Shown here piece after piece: positions 1 to 6,759 of a stretch of 64,000 bases of DNA (positions within the stretch are counted from its first letter, which is position 1; each line of letters starts with the position of its first letter). The position numbers and the translations under genes were made by a program. The stretch is from Terriglobia bacterium (GTDB taxonomy: Bacteria; Acidobacteriota; Terriglobia; Terriglobales; Acidobacteriaceae): assembly GCA_020073215.1 (NCBI GenBank), contig JAIQFO010000003.1:62001-126000 (forward strand). The letters run 5' to 3'. The notes beneath the pieces were generated by a model. That model ran no database searches and was not told the DNA's origin. It worked only from the letters and a program-made list of their open reading frames with translations.

Positions 1-191
1 ATGACTTCGAGTTGGTGGTCTCTTCCCGCTGGCCGACCGTGCAAGACATTCGACTACCCTCTTGGGGCCGCTTAACTCTAAAAGCCCTGAGCAGCTGGCG
101 CTATCGACTTGGCATCTACTCGGCTCCGATCGAATTGAAGTGGGTACAGCAATTCATCAACCTTCGCAGGCCAAAAGCAGAGAGCTTGTGA
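1..191 (+). CDS. C-terminal fragment of a radical-SAM-like protein (partial)
   Basis: An open frame enters from the left edge (codons in phase with base 3) and stops with TGA at 189-191, giving 62 visible residues. The gene begins outside the window. The tail contains SWRYRLGIYSAPIELKW, which lines up with RWRLDHDFYSFPVELWV near the C-terminus of the complete B12-binding radical SAM protein at 2034-3545: W-R, the aromatic-Tyr-Ser-x-Pro core and the Glu-Leu pair coincide. I therefore infer a paralogous radical SAM enzyme. The stop overlaps the GTG start of the methyltransferase (GTGA), so the two are probably translationally coupled. No catalytic motif is visible, so the family call rests on this tail similarity alone. 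Confidence 0.5.
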   Translation, partial: DFELVVSSRWPTVQDIRLPSWGRLTLKALSSWRYRLGIYSAPIELKWVQQFINLRRPKAESL

Positions 192-979
192 GCGAGAGAT
201 TCAAAGCGACCCGCAGCGCAATCCTTGACTGCAGCGAACGCCTCAGTTCGCCGGGCAGCCCCGTCTCTGTGTCGGCGGACGAAGGCTACCAACGCTGGGC
301 GCCCACATACGATCTGACCCTCAATCCCCTGCTCTCTTTGGAAGAGCGTTATGTCACGCCGCTGCTTCCAAGCATGATGGGGAAAGCGGTTCTGGATGTC
401 GCATGTGGCACAGGACGCTGGCTGGAAAAGCTGGTTGCGTTGGGCGCAAAACCAGGCGTCGGGATTGACTTATCCACAGCAATGCTGCGCATCGCTGCGA
501 CGAAAATCCCCATTGCCGGCCGACTCGTGCGGGCGAACTGCGTGCAATTCCCCTTCGCTGCCGCAAGTTTCGATTTTGCCATCTGCTCGCTCGCATTGAG
601 TCATGTTCGGGATTTGACGGCAGTATCCCGTGAACTAGCCATGACCTTGAAACCGGGCGCTGACTTGTTCGTCAGCGATCTTCATCCCGAGGCTGATGCC
701 CAAGGATGGCGAACTGGCTTCCGGGACGGAACCACAGCGGTCCGGATTAAAACGGTTCCCCACTCGGTTGCCGAGATTCTCGAATCCTTTTGCCCGGCCG
801 GTTTCGATTGCTGTGATCTGATTGCGGCGCGCCTCGGCGAGCCTGAAGAACCGATCTTTATCCATGCGCACAAAGGACACCTCTTCCAATCTGCCCGCGA
901 GGTACCCGCGGTGCTCATCTGCCGATTTCGGCGAAACCGTTCGCATGGGGATGTCGAACACGTCGAAGGTCCGAGATGA
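188..979 (+). CDS. Class I SAM-dependent methyltransferase
   Basis: A 263-residue methyltransferase of the Rossmann type. Motif I is LDVACGTGRW with Asp70 and the Gly-rich loop; GIDLSTAML follows as the acidic ribose-binding strand, and FDFAICSLALSHV is the post-motif region typical of Methyltransf_11/25 proteins. The substrate cannot be read from the sequence. I chose the GTG at 188 because it overlaps the upstream stop (GTGA) and begins just before the conserved core; an ATG at 62 would add 42 residues that overlap the upstream reading frame. It lies between two radical-SAM-type genes, which suggests it works in the same small-molecule or peptide modification pathway (inference). The C-terminus is Arg-rich and not recognisable. 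Confidence 0.8.
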   Translation: MSERFKATRSAILDCSERLSSPGSPVSVSADEGYQRWAPTYDLTLNPLLSLEERYVTPLLPSMMGKAVLDVACGTGRWLEKLVALGAKPGVGIDLSTAMLRIAATKIPIAGRLVRANCVQFPFAAASFDFAICSLALSHVRDLTAVSRELAMTLKPGADLFVSDLHPEADAQGWRTGFRDGTTAVRIKTVPHSVAEILESFCPAGFDCCDLIAARLGEPEEPIFIHAHKGHLFQSAREVPAVLICRFRRNRSHGDVEHVEGPR

Positions 980-1219
980 AAGCAGCGGAGTTGTGGGTAT
1001 TGATGCCGGCGCGAACCGACGATCCTGACCACTTGGGGACAAACCTGCTTGAGCAAAAAAAGAGACGAAGTTTTGACAATTTCGTGACGAACCCCAAAAA
1101 GAGTTCCTGTAGCCTCCGTGGGTATACGGCACGCGCGTCAGCCCAGTGCAGGAGTTCCTGCCAAAATCGGCGCAGCACTCTATCTGTTTCGTCGAAGAAG
1201 GGGAGCGCCACGGTCGGCG

Positions 1220-1888
1220 ATGAAAACCGTGAGTCAGGTAATTGACGTCTTTCTCCTCGCGGAGAGCCGGCTTCTCCGAGAGGCGCTGACCGGTGTGCTC
1301 AATCGAAAGAGCGATATTCGTGTGGTTGCCGCGTTTGCATTTGATCCCGAGATTATCAAAAAGATCGACGAAATTAAGCCGCACGTTCTCGTCTTAGATT
1401 CCGCCGTTTGTGCCGTGGCGGGTTTGCAAGTCGTGGTGTCGGTCCGCGAAGGTCTCCCAGGGATAAAGGTGGTCATGATCGGCATGGAGGCGGACAAAGA
1501 TACATTCGTGCGTTGCGTGCGGGCGGGCGTGGCTGGGTATCTCTTGAAGGACGCATCGGCGTTCGAGATCGCCGCGGCCGTCAAGGCCGTGGCCTATGAA
1601 GAAGCCGCGTGTCCGCCCAGGCTGTGTCTGGCATTGTTCGACTACCTCGCGCGCCAAACCCATTACGTACCCCGGGCGTTCGGGAGGCTAGGACACGGTC
1701 TCAGCCGCCGCGAACAGCAACTGGCGCAGTTGCTGAGCAGTGGATTGAGCAATAAAGAAATTGCCTCCCAATTGAACTTGTCGGAGCAGACAGTCAAGAA
1801 CCATGTCCGTCATATTTTTCGGAAAATCGGCGTCAGCGACCGGCTTACCGCAGCTGAGTACTGTCGCGAACAGGGCCTTGCTGTGTGA
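1220..1888 (+). CDS. LuxR/NarL-family response regulator with atypical receiver
   Basis: A 222-residue two-domain regulator: an N-terminal receiver (about 1-120) and a C-terminal LuxR helix-turn-helix (about 158-215, LSRREQQLAQLLSSGLSNKE then QTVKNHVRHIFRKIGV). The phospho-acceptor candidate is Asp60 (HVLVLDSAV) and the conserved Lys is Lys110 (GYLLKD). The acidic pair that normally binds Mg2+ after strand 1 is reduced to Ala14-Glu15, so phosphorylation may be weak or absent. No histidine kinase lies beside it. I chose ATG 1220 because the receiver begins a few residues later; a GTG at 1118 would add 34 basic residues unlike the family. Transcribed in the same direction as its neighbours, about 240 bases after the methyltransferase and 145 before the radical SAM gene. 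Confidence 0.85.
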   Translation: MKTVSQVIDVFLLAESRLLREALTGVLNRKSDIRVVAAFAFDPEIIKKIDEIKPHVLVLDSAVCAVAGLQVVVSVREGLPGIKVVMIGMEADKDTFVRCVRAGVAGYLLKDASAFEIAAAVKAVAYEEAACPPRLCLALFDYLARQTHYVPRAFGRLGHGLSRREQQLAQLLSSGLSNKEIASQLNLSEQTVKNHVRHIFRKIGVSDRLTAAEYCREQGLAV

Positions 1889-2033
1889 GGGCGAACGCTC
1901 GAACTATCAACACGTCGCTGCGTGACGTAGGAGTCAATGTGACAAGCCATGCTTATGTTGCTGCGGTTGTCGTCCTGAATCGTCCGCCAGGGTGCAATCC
2001 GGTCTCACCATCCACAATTGGAGGGTGGCTCCC

Positions 2034-3545
2034 ATGAAATCCTCGAAGAAGATCGTTTTCTTTGTCGCTTCGTTCTCCAGCATTGAAGCTACTGCCCCTC
2101 TGGGCATCCTCGCTATATCAACCCCGCTGCTGAATGCTGGATACGATATCCGCATCATCGATTCGACTATCAGCCCAGATTACAAGAAAGAGGTGCTGCG
2201 CGAGGTAAGCGATGCCCTTTGTCTTGGAATTTCCGTTGTAACTGGCCCGATGATTCGCGAAACCGTCGACGTGGCCAAGGCAGTCAAAACATGGGATCCG
2301 GAATTTCCGGTCATTCTAGGAGGCTGGCATCCTTCTTTGCTGCCAAAACAAACTTTGGAAGCTGACTACGTAGACGTCATAGTCCGCGCTCAGGGTGAAG
2401 AAAGCATGCTCGAAGTCGCGGAGCGACTGCGCGATGGCGCGCCTCTCGATGACGTACTCGGAATCGGGTTCAAGCGTGATGGAAAGCTTCACCTTACTCC
2501 CGAACGTCCGCTGAAGACGCTCGATAAAATGCCGCCCAAGGCCTATCATCTCGCGGACTTTGACGGTTACGAAAAGGTGTGTGGACGGCGATGGGCCATG
2601 TACGTTTCCAGCCTCGCTTGTCCCTTCAATTGCTTCTATTGCACGAATGCCGGGGTCTACGGGCGAAAGTGGAACGCGCTTCCCGTGGATCAAGTCGTCG
2701 AAGAAACCATTGAGCTCACCGAGCGCTATAACCTCGAATTACTTTGGATGGCCGACGACAACTTCCTGGTCGACCTTAAGCGCTCACTCGAGATCGCAGA
2801 GGGACTGATCCGTGCCGGCGCCAACTTCAAGTGGAGCGTCCAGGCGACCACGAACCTCACTGCCCGCCTTACGACGGAAGAACTAAGCTTGCTCCGCCGC
2901 TCGGGCCTCCACCAGATATGTCAAGGCATCGAAACGGCCTCTCCAACGGTAATGAAATTAATGAATAAGGATTTCCAGGTTTTGGGAGATATCTACGAGT
3001 CCACTGAGCGGTGCATTCGAGCTGGGATAATCCCGTCATTCAATATCATCTTTGGTTATCCGGGAGAGGGCGTGAAAGAGCGTCGTGAAACCGTCTCTTT
3101 CATGATGGACGTCTGTCGCCGCTTCCCAGGAGCGGAATTCTGGACCAATATCTTTACCCCCTATCCGGGCTCTCCCGTCTTTCATCAGGCCGAGTCGCTG
3201 GGGATCGAAGTGCCGAAGTCGCTCGAGGCGTGGGTCGATTACTTCCCCCGCTATACGGTGCTGCCGTGGCTAAAAGGCAAGGACCATCAACGGGTACAAA
3301 CGATGCGGGATTACTTGCGCATCGCTTTTGATCGCGAGCCGATCGCCGTGAAGGGGCCGGGCAGATTCGCCAAGGTTGTCCAGCACCTCACTGCTTACCC
3401 GGCGCGGTGGAGGCTCGACCACGATTTCTATAGTTTTCCGGTTGAACTGTGGGTGAATCGCACGTTGAAAAATATCGTGAAGCTGCCAAAGCCCAGCGTG
3501 GACGCGAAACCGATGGGTCCCGAAACAGCGCCCAGTTGTCCATGA
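2034..3545 (+). CDS. B12-binding domain radical SAM protein
   Basis: A 503-residue enzyme with an N-terminal cobalamin-binding-type Rossmann domain (about 1-140, with LGILAISTPLLNAGYDI and ILGGWHPSLLP) followed by a radical SAM barrel. The 4Fe-4S motif is C196-PFN-C200-FY-C203. Family knowledge: such enzymes reductively cleave SAM and often methylate unactivated carbons or rearrange carbon skeletons; the substrate here is unknown. The cobalamin domain lacks an obvious DxHxxG, so B12 may bind base-off without the His ligand. The start at 2034 has a GGAGGG ribosome-binding site 8 bases upstream; an earlier start at 1992 is unlikely. The stop overlaps a small downstream start (ATGA at 3542-3545). 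Its C-terminal tail resembles the fragment at 1-191, pointing to two paralogues in one cluster. Confidence 0.88.
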   Translation: MKSSKKIVFFVASFSSIEATAPLGILAISTPLLNAGYDIRIIDSTISPDYKKEVLREVSDALCLGISVVTGPMIRETVDVAKAVKTWDPEFPVILGGWHPSLLPKQTLEADYVDVIVRAQGEESMLEVAERLRDGAPLDDVLGIGFKRDGKLHLTPERPLKTLDKMPPKAYHLADFDGYEKVCGRRWAMYVSSLACPFNCFYCTNAGVYGRKWNALPVDQVVEETIELTERYNLELLWMADDNFLVDLKRSLEIAEGLIRAGANFKWSVQATTNLTARLTTEELSLLRRSGLHQICQGIETASPTVMKLMNKDFQVLGDIYESTERCIRAGIIPSFNIIFGYPGEGVKERRETVSFMMDVCRRFPGAEFWTNIFTPYPGSPVFHQAESLGIEVPKSLEAWVDYFPRYTVLPWLKGKDHQRVQTMRDYLRIAFDREPIAVKGPGRFAKVVQHLTAYPARWRLDHDFYSFPVELWVNRTLKNIVKLPKPSVDAKPMGPETAPSCP

Positions 3546-3655
3546 GCACCGCGGTTGCCGATTTCACAATCGCAGGAGTCGAATCGACTGCGCGCGCGAA
3601 AGAGTTTGTGTTTCAGGTGGATCGTGAAACCAAAGCTGGCCCAAGCGATAGTTGA
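3542..3655 (+). CDS. Possible 37-residue small protein, coupled to the radical SAM gene
   Basis: The ATG overlaps the radical SAM stop codon (ATGA), a classical coupling arrangement, and opens a 37-codon frame starting MSTAVADFTIAGVES and ending at TGA 3653-3655. It overlaps the proposed GTG start of the next gene at 3624 in another frame. It has no Cys and no recognised leader motif. It could be a genuine small protein (for example a peptide substrate of the radical SAM enzyme), a coupling leader for the downstream gene, or chance. Existence is uncertain. Confidence 0.3.
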   Translation: MSTAVADFTIAGVESTARAKEFVFQVDRETKAGPSDS

Positions 3656-4898
3656 CTCTCTAAGTTTTTCAAACGAAGAATTAGGAAGAATAGATTTCGA
3701 ACAATTTAGCCAACGCGATTGGCAACGTACGCTGCCCTGGCTTCACGATAACGGCCTTGCCCTTTACTTTCTGCAAAAGCTGAAGAACGCCAATGCCAGC
3801 TCGGCAATCCCGCCCCCCACATTAGCGTGCCTGGAGGAGAGTCTTGCCGCCAACCGGCAGCGTGCTGCCCGTTTGGCCACTCAATTTGAGCGCCTGAACC
3901 GCAGCTTTGATCAGGCGGGAGTTCTGTATGCAGCGGTAAAGGGCCTGACCTTGGTTCCCGAGTTCTGCCCGGAACCGTACTTGCGCCACCAAAGCGATTT
4001 CGATTATCTGGTCGATGACGAGTCGCTTCCGAGAGCCTGTCGTGCGCTTGAGCACGCTGGATATGCATTGAGCATGCATTCCGCTGCAGGTTACGTATTT
4101 CGTCTTCCATCCGACGGATTTGTGCCAACTGTTTACAACCCATACACTGCGGACGCACCTCACACCGTGGAATTACACCTGTCGCTCTGGGGCAGCAATG
4201 CCTATGACATTTTTTTGGCCGAGCCAGGATTTTGTGCCGAACGCACAGTCACACATCAAAGGGGAAGATCGACGTTTCGTGGCTTGCGTGAGGAAGATCT
4301 GTTCCTGTTCCTGGTAGCGCACGTCTTCTACCATATTTCCAGCTATTGGCTACGCCTTTCGTGGTTATACGAGATGGCCTACTTTCTGAACCGGCGGGCA
4401 ACCGACACATTGCTCTGGGCGCGCGTCGAACAGTGCATGGGAGACGATCCGGTTCTGCACGAGATTGTGGCTCTCGTCACCACTCTAGCGACGCATTTTT
4501 TCGAGGCGCCCGTACCGCCCACGATGGAGGCGTGGCCTCTCCGTCCCCCGATTCGATTGTGGATTCAACGCTATTCTCGGGTTTGGGCATTCGGCAATAA
4601 TCAATCGGCTAATTTTAGTGTTTTACCGACTGCCAAGCTCACCCTTTTCCTACTCCAACAGTATGTCCCTGACGCGAAACAGTTCCTGCGGTCCCGGTTG
4701 GTTCCATCAACTCGCCTGGCCAGCATCGCGCACACTCTGAGGAGCAATCCGGAGCGCATGCTGGACAAACAATTCCGCCGCCGCGAGCGCATAGTCAAAC
4801 GAGCGATTTTTCATTTGGCCGCAAACCTGCGATACATCTGCGAGCGACCTCGCTGGGGACGTCTCAACAGGCTTGCGGCCCGCTCCTCTGCACTATGA
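3624..4898 (+). CDS. NTP_transf_5-type nucleotidyltransferase family protein
   Basis: About 424 residues. The segment AAVKGLTLVPEFCPEPYLRH followed by SDFDYLVD is the signature of the uncharacterised nucleotidyltransferase family NTP_transf_5 (PF14907), with Asp125 and Asp127 as the probable metal-binding pair. Members are frequent in exopolysaccharide/exosortase and peptide-modification clusters, but their reaction is unknown. The start is uncertain: GTG 3624 follows a GGTGG sequence, while ATG 3555 would add 23 residues that overlap the small ORF in another frame. The C-terminus is strongly basic. The gene appears A/T-richer at its 5' end than the hyf genes to the right, a possible but weak hint of separate ancestry. 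It is the last gene of the radical SAM cluster. Confidence 0.75.
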   Translation: MKPKLAQAIVDSLSFSNEELGRIDFEQFSQRDWQRTLPWLHDNGLALYFLQKLKNANASSAIPPPTLACLEESLAANRQRAARLATQFERLNRSFDQAGVLYAAVKGLTLVPEFCPEPYLRHQSDFDYLVDDESLPRACRALEHAGYALSMHSAAGYVFRLPSDGFVPTVYNPYTADAPHTVELHLSLWGSNAYDIFLAEPGFCAERTVTHQRGRSTFRGLREEDLFLFLVAHVFYHISSYWLRLSWLYEMAYFLNRRATDTLLWARVEQCMGDDPVLHEIVALVTTLATHFFEAPVPPTMEAWPLRPPIRLWIQRYSRVWAFGNNQSANFSVLPTAKLTLFLLQQYVPDAKQFLRSRLVPSTRLASIAHTLRSNPERMLDKQFRRRERIVKRAIFHLAANLRYICERPRWGRLNRLAARSSAL

Positions 4899-4951
4899 AT
4901 TTCGCAATATGGCTGTTTCATAGCGGGTTTCCTTATTGCGCTCCGGTGCGG

Positions 4952-5500
4952 CTACCGCCCAGGCCGGCTTGGCAGTTCAACGTGTTCTAGTCGGTGGCTG
5001 CGACCGGGTTCGCTTGCGGTTTGCTGCCGAACGAGCAAGCGGAAGATCAGAACGTGCGTGACCAGGAGTGGTGGCGCGAGCGCAGTCACGATAAAGAACG
5101 CCGCTCCGAGCATTCCAGGTTGAATCCCGACCTGTCTGCCCTGATAAAAAGCGAATAGCAAGTCCGCAGCGCCCCACAAATTGAACAGCCATACGCTCCT
5201 GGTGGCCCACGATGCGCGGTTCACGAGCGCGATCGTAGCCACGATCGCCAGGATGCCGGCGATGAAGTCGCCGTAGGCCGCGGGGACCGCGAATCCGGCC
5301 AGCAGCAACGGAGAAACCACTCCAGGCACCAGGAAGCTCAGCCCGATAAAGCGAAGGAACATGTGAGGCGCGACCAGCAAAGTGAGGGCGCGATTGGGAT
5401 CGGTGTTCTGGAGCCGCGGCCACGCGAAGAGTCGAGCCGCGACCGCGGAGCTCACGAAGTTCGCCAGGATGCCGGCTCCGAATAGTGCGAACGCGTTCAT
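4952..5500 (-). CDS. Hypothetical integral membrane protein (DoxX-size)
   Basis: A 182-residue protein with about five hydrophobic segments (for example LLLAGFAVPAAYGDFIAGIL and GMLGAAFFIVTALAPPLLV) and a hydrophilic tail rich in Arg and Pro. I do not recognise a family signature; size and spacing of segments are like small DoxX/DUF-type membrane proteins. Its ATG overlaps the stop of the upstream muconolactone-isomerase-like gene by four bases (ATGA read on the minus strand), so the two form a coupled pair and probably act together. The pair is divergent from the ArsR gene at 6324, which might control it. Confidence 0.65.
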   Translation of the reverse strand: MNAFALFGAGILANFVSSAVAARLFAWPRLQNTDPNRALTLLVAPHMFLRFIGLSFLVPGVVSPLLLAGFAVPAAYGDFIAGILAIVATIALVNRASWATRSVWLFNLWGAADLLFAFYQGRQVGIQPGMLGAAFFIVTALAPPLLVTHVLIFRLLVRQQTASEPGRSHRLEHVELPSRPGR

Positions 5501-5832
5501 CGGTCACCTCCTTGCGTCTTCAGTTGTTCGAGCCGGGCGCGAACCGCCCGCATGCGGACGTCGAAGGTGGTGAGCGGGGTGACCGTCGTTTCCATTCGCG
5601 GCCAGACCGGTAGACTGGTGATGAGATCGTCAAGTTCCTGGGCTGAGTCGGCGCTCACGATCAAAGAGAGAGCAACGGCTCCGCTCAGCGGCCCTCCGGC
5701 AACGATCTTTTTCTGCGCCTCGAGCTTCTTGCACAGTTCCAACGTCGGCAGGATGAGCTGCTCGATGAATACGATGCCCTCCTGTTGATTGGCGGGGCGG
5801 TGGGCGAGTTTCAATTCGACCAGGTAGTTCAT
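5497..5832 (-). CDS. Muconolactone delta-isomerase-like small protein
   Basis: 111 residues opening MNYLVELKLAHRP and containing a ferredoxin-like alpha-beta fold pattern with LSLIVSADSAQELDDLI and SLPVWPRMETTVTPL. The start, the W-P pair and the spacing of strands resemble the muconolactone isomerase (MIase)/YciI-type dimeric alpha-beta barrels. The family contains true isomerases of the beta-ketoadipate pathway and many proteins of unknown role; no other beta-ketoadipate gene is nearby, so a catabolic function is not supported. A very strong ribosome-binding site (GAGGAGGAG) lies about 7 bases before the ATG. It is the first gene of a two-gene operon with the membrane protein downstream. 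Confidence 0.65.
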   Translation of the reverse strand: MNYLVELKLAHRPANQQEGIVFIEQLILPTLELCKKLEAQKKIVAGGPLSGAVALSLIVSADSAQELDDLITSLPVWPRMETTVTPLTTFDVRMRAVRARLEQLKTQGGDR

Positions 5833-6323
5833 AGGATTCTCCTCCTCGGGTTAAATAGATGTATATGCATGTAATTGGGTGCAGAAATATCCGAAGGGAA
5901 TGAGATCAGTGTATATACAGACTATGAAACAGCCTGGATTGAACCCTCGAAAAAAAGAATTGTTTCCTCGCCCTGCGCTTGTGCGGATCTTCGCCGCGCC
6001 GCCGGTGTCGTGACCCAGCGATACGATCAAACACTGCAGCCGGCGGCATAAAGACGACGCCAGTTTGCCCGGTTGCAAGCCTAACGCGCGGGAAGCATCT
6101 CGCAGGGTAATTTGAGTGACCTGCTTGGGCTTGACAGCGCGACTCTGACGCGACCCACGCTCGCGGCTCCATGAAAGCAGGGTTCGTTTCATGTCAATGC
6201 GGGCTCCGGTACCCGGTTCGCGGCAAGGGTTGAGTCAAAAAATCGAAATGCTCTATCCGAACGGCGTATGACGAAAGTCATGTTGATTTATATGAACCAA
6301 TATGCAAATATTGCAATATAACG
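5833..6323. other. Divergent intergenic region
   Basis: 491 bases between the divergent MIase-like and ArsR genes. The part next to ArsR is A/T-rich and holds a perfect palindrome (6308-6319). The part near 5860-5925 has several TATA-rich stretches that may carry the minus-strand promoter. A 113-codon minus-strand frame (5851-6192) crosses the middle but has no recognisable domain and no good ribosome-binding site. Confidence 0.6.
6308..6319. promoter_or_regulatory. Palindromic operator candidate for ArsR
   Basis: ATATTGCAATAT is a perfect 12-base palindrome ending four bases before the ArsR start codon. ArsR proteins are usually autorepressors binding A/T-rich inverted repeats over their own promoter. 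No Shine-Dalgarno sequence precedes the ATG at 6324, so the message may be short-leadered or leaderless. Confidence 0.5.
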
Positions 6324-6656
6324 ATGCCTGAGTTATCACAATTCACAGCCGAGTTTTTCAAGGCCTTGGCGCATCCCATGCGGGTCAGAATACTGGACAG
6401 CCTGCGCTCAGGAGAAGTCGGTGTAAACGAGCTCAGCTCCCGCCTGAAAGTTGAACAAAGTACGCTTTCTCAACAACTTGCAGTCCTGCGGAAAAGTAAT
6501 ATCGTAGTTGGCCGCAAGGAAGGCCAGAACGTCTACTACTCAGTGCCGGACCCTGCAATCTTTCGTCTACTCGACGATGCCCGCCAGGTCTTCAACAACC
6601 AGCTCGTAGACATCCGGGACCTCCTTTCTCAACTTAGCCCAGCGGGGGAAAAGTGA
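6324..6656 (+). CDS. ArsR-family winged-helix transcriptional regulator
   Basis: A 110-residue single-domain regulator. FFKALAHPMRVRILDSLRSG is the conserved ArsR helix alpha-3 region, LSSRLKVEQSTLSQQLAVLR is the recognition helix-turn-helix, and GRKEGQNVYYSVPDPAIF is the wing. The usual alpha-3 metal-binding CxC motif is absent (no Cys at all), so it probably senses something other than arsenic or cadmium through thiols. It precedes the hyf-like operon by about 100 bases in the same direction, and faces the MIase-like operon, so it could regulate either or both. The palindrome at 6308-6319 is the likely binding site. Confidence 0.88.
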   Translation: MPELSQFTAEFFKALAHPMRVRILDSLRSGEVGVNELSSRLKVEQSTLSQQLAVLRKSNIVVGRKEGQNVYYSVPDPAIFRLLDDARQVFNNQLVDIRDLLSQLSPAGEK

Positions 6657-6759
6657 GCGGCACATTCAACGCAGGGTCCCACAGCGCGATCGCACCGCGT
6701 TTGGAATTCACCGTTGCCCCATGCCGATTTGGCGGTCGGACGGACGGACAACTATTCCA

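Noticed and set aside
5851-6192. 113-codon minus-strand frame in the ArsR/MIase gap
   Set aside because: No recognisable domain, no ribosome-binding site, skewed basic composition; treated as chance.
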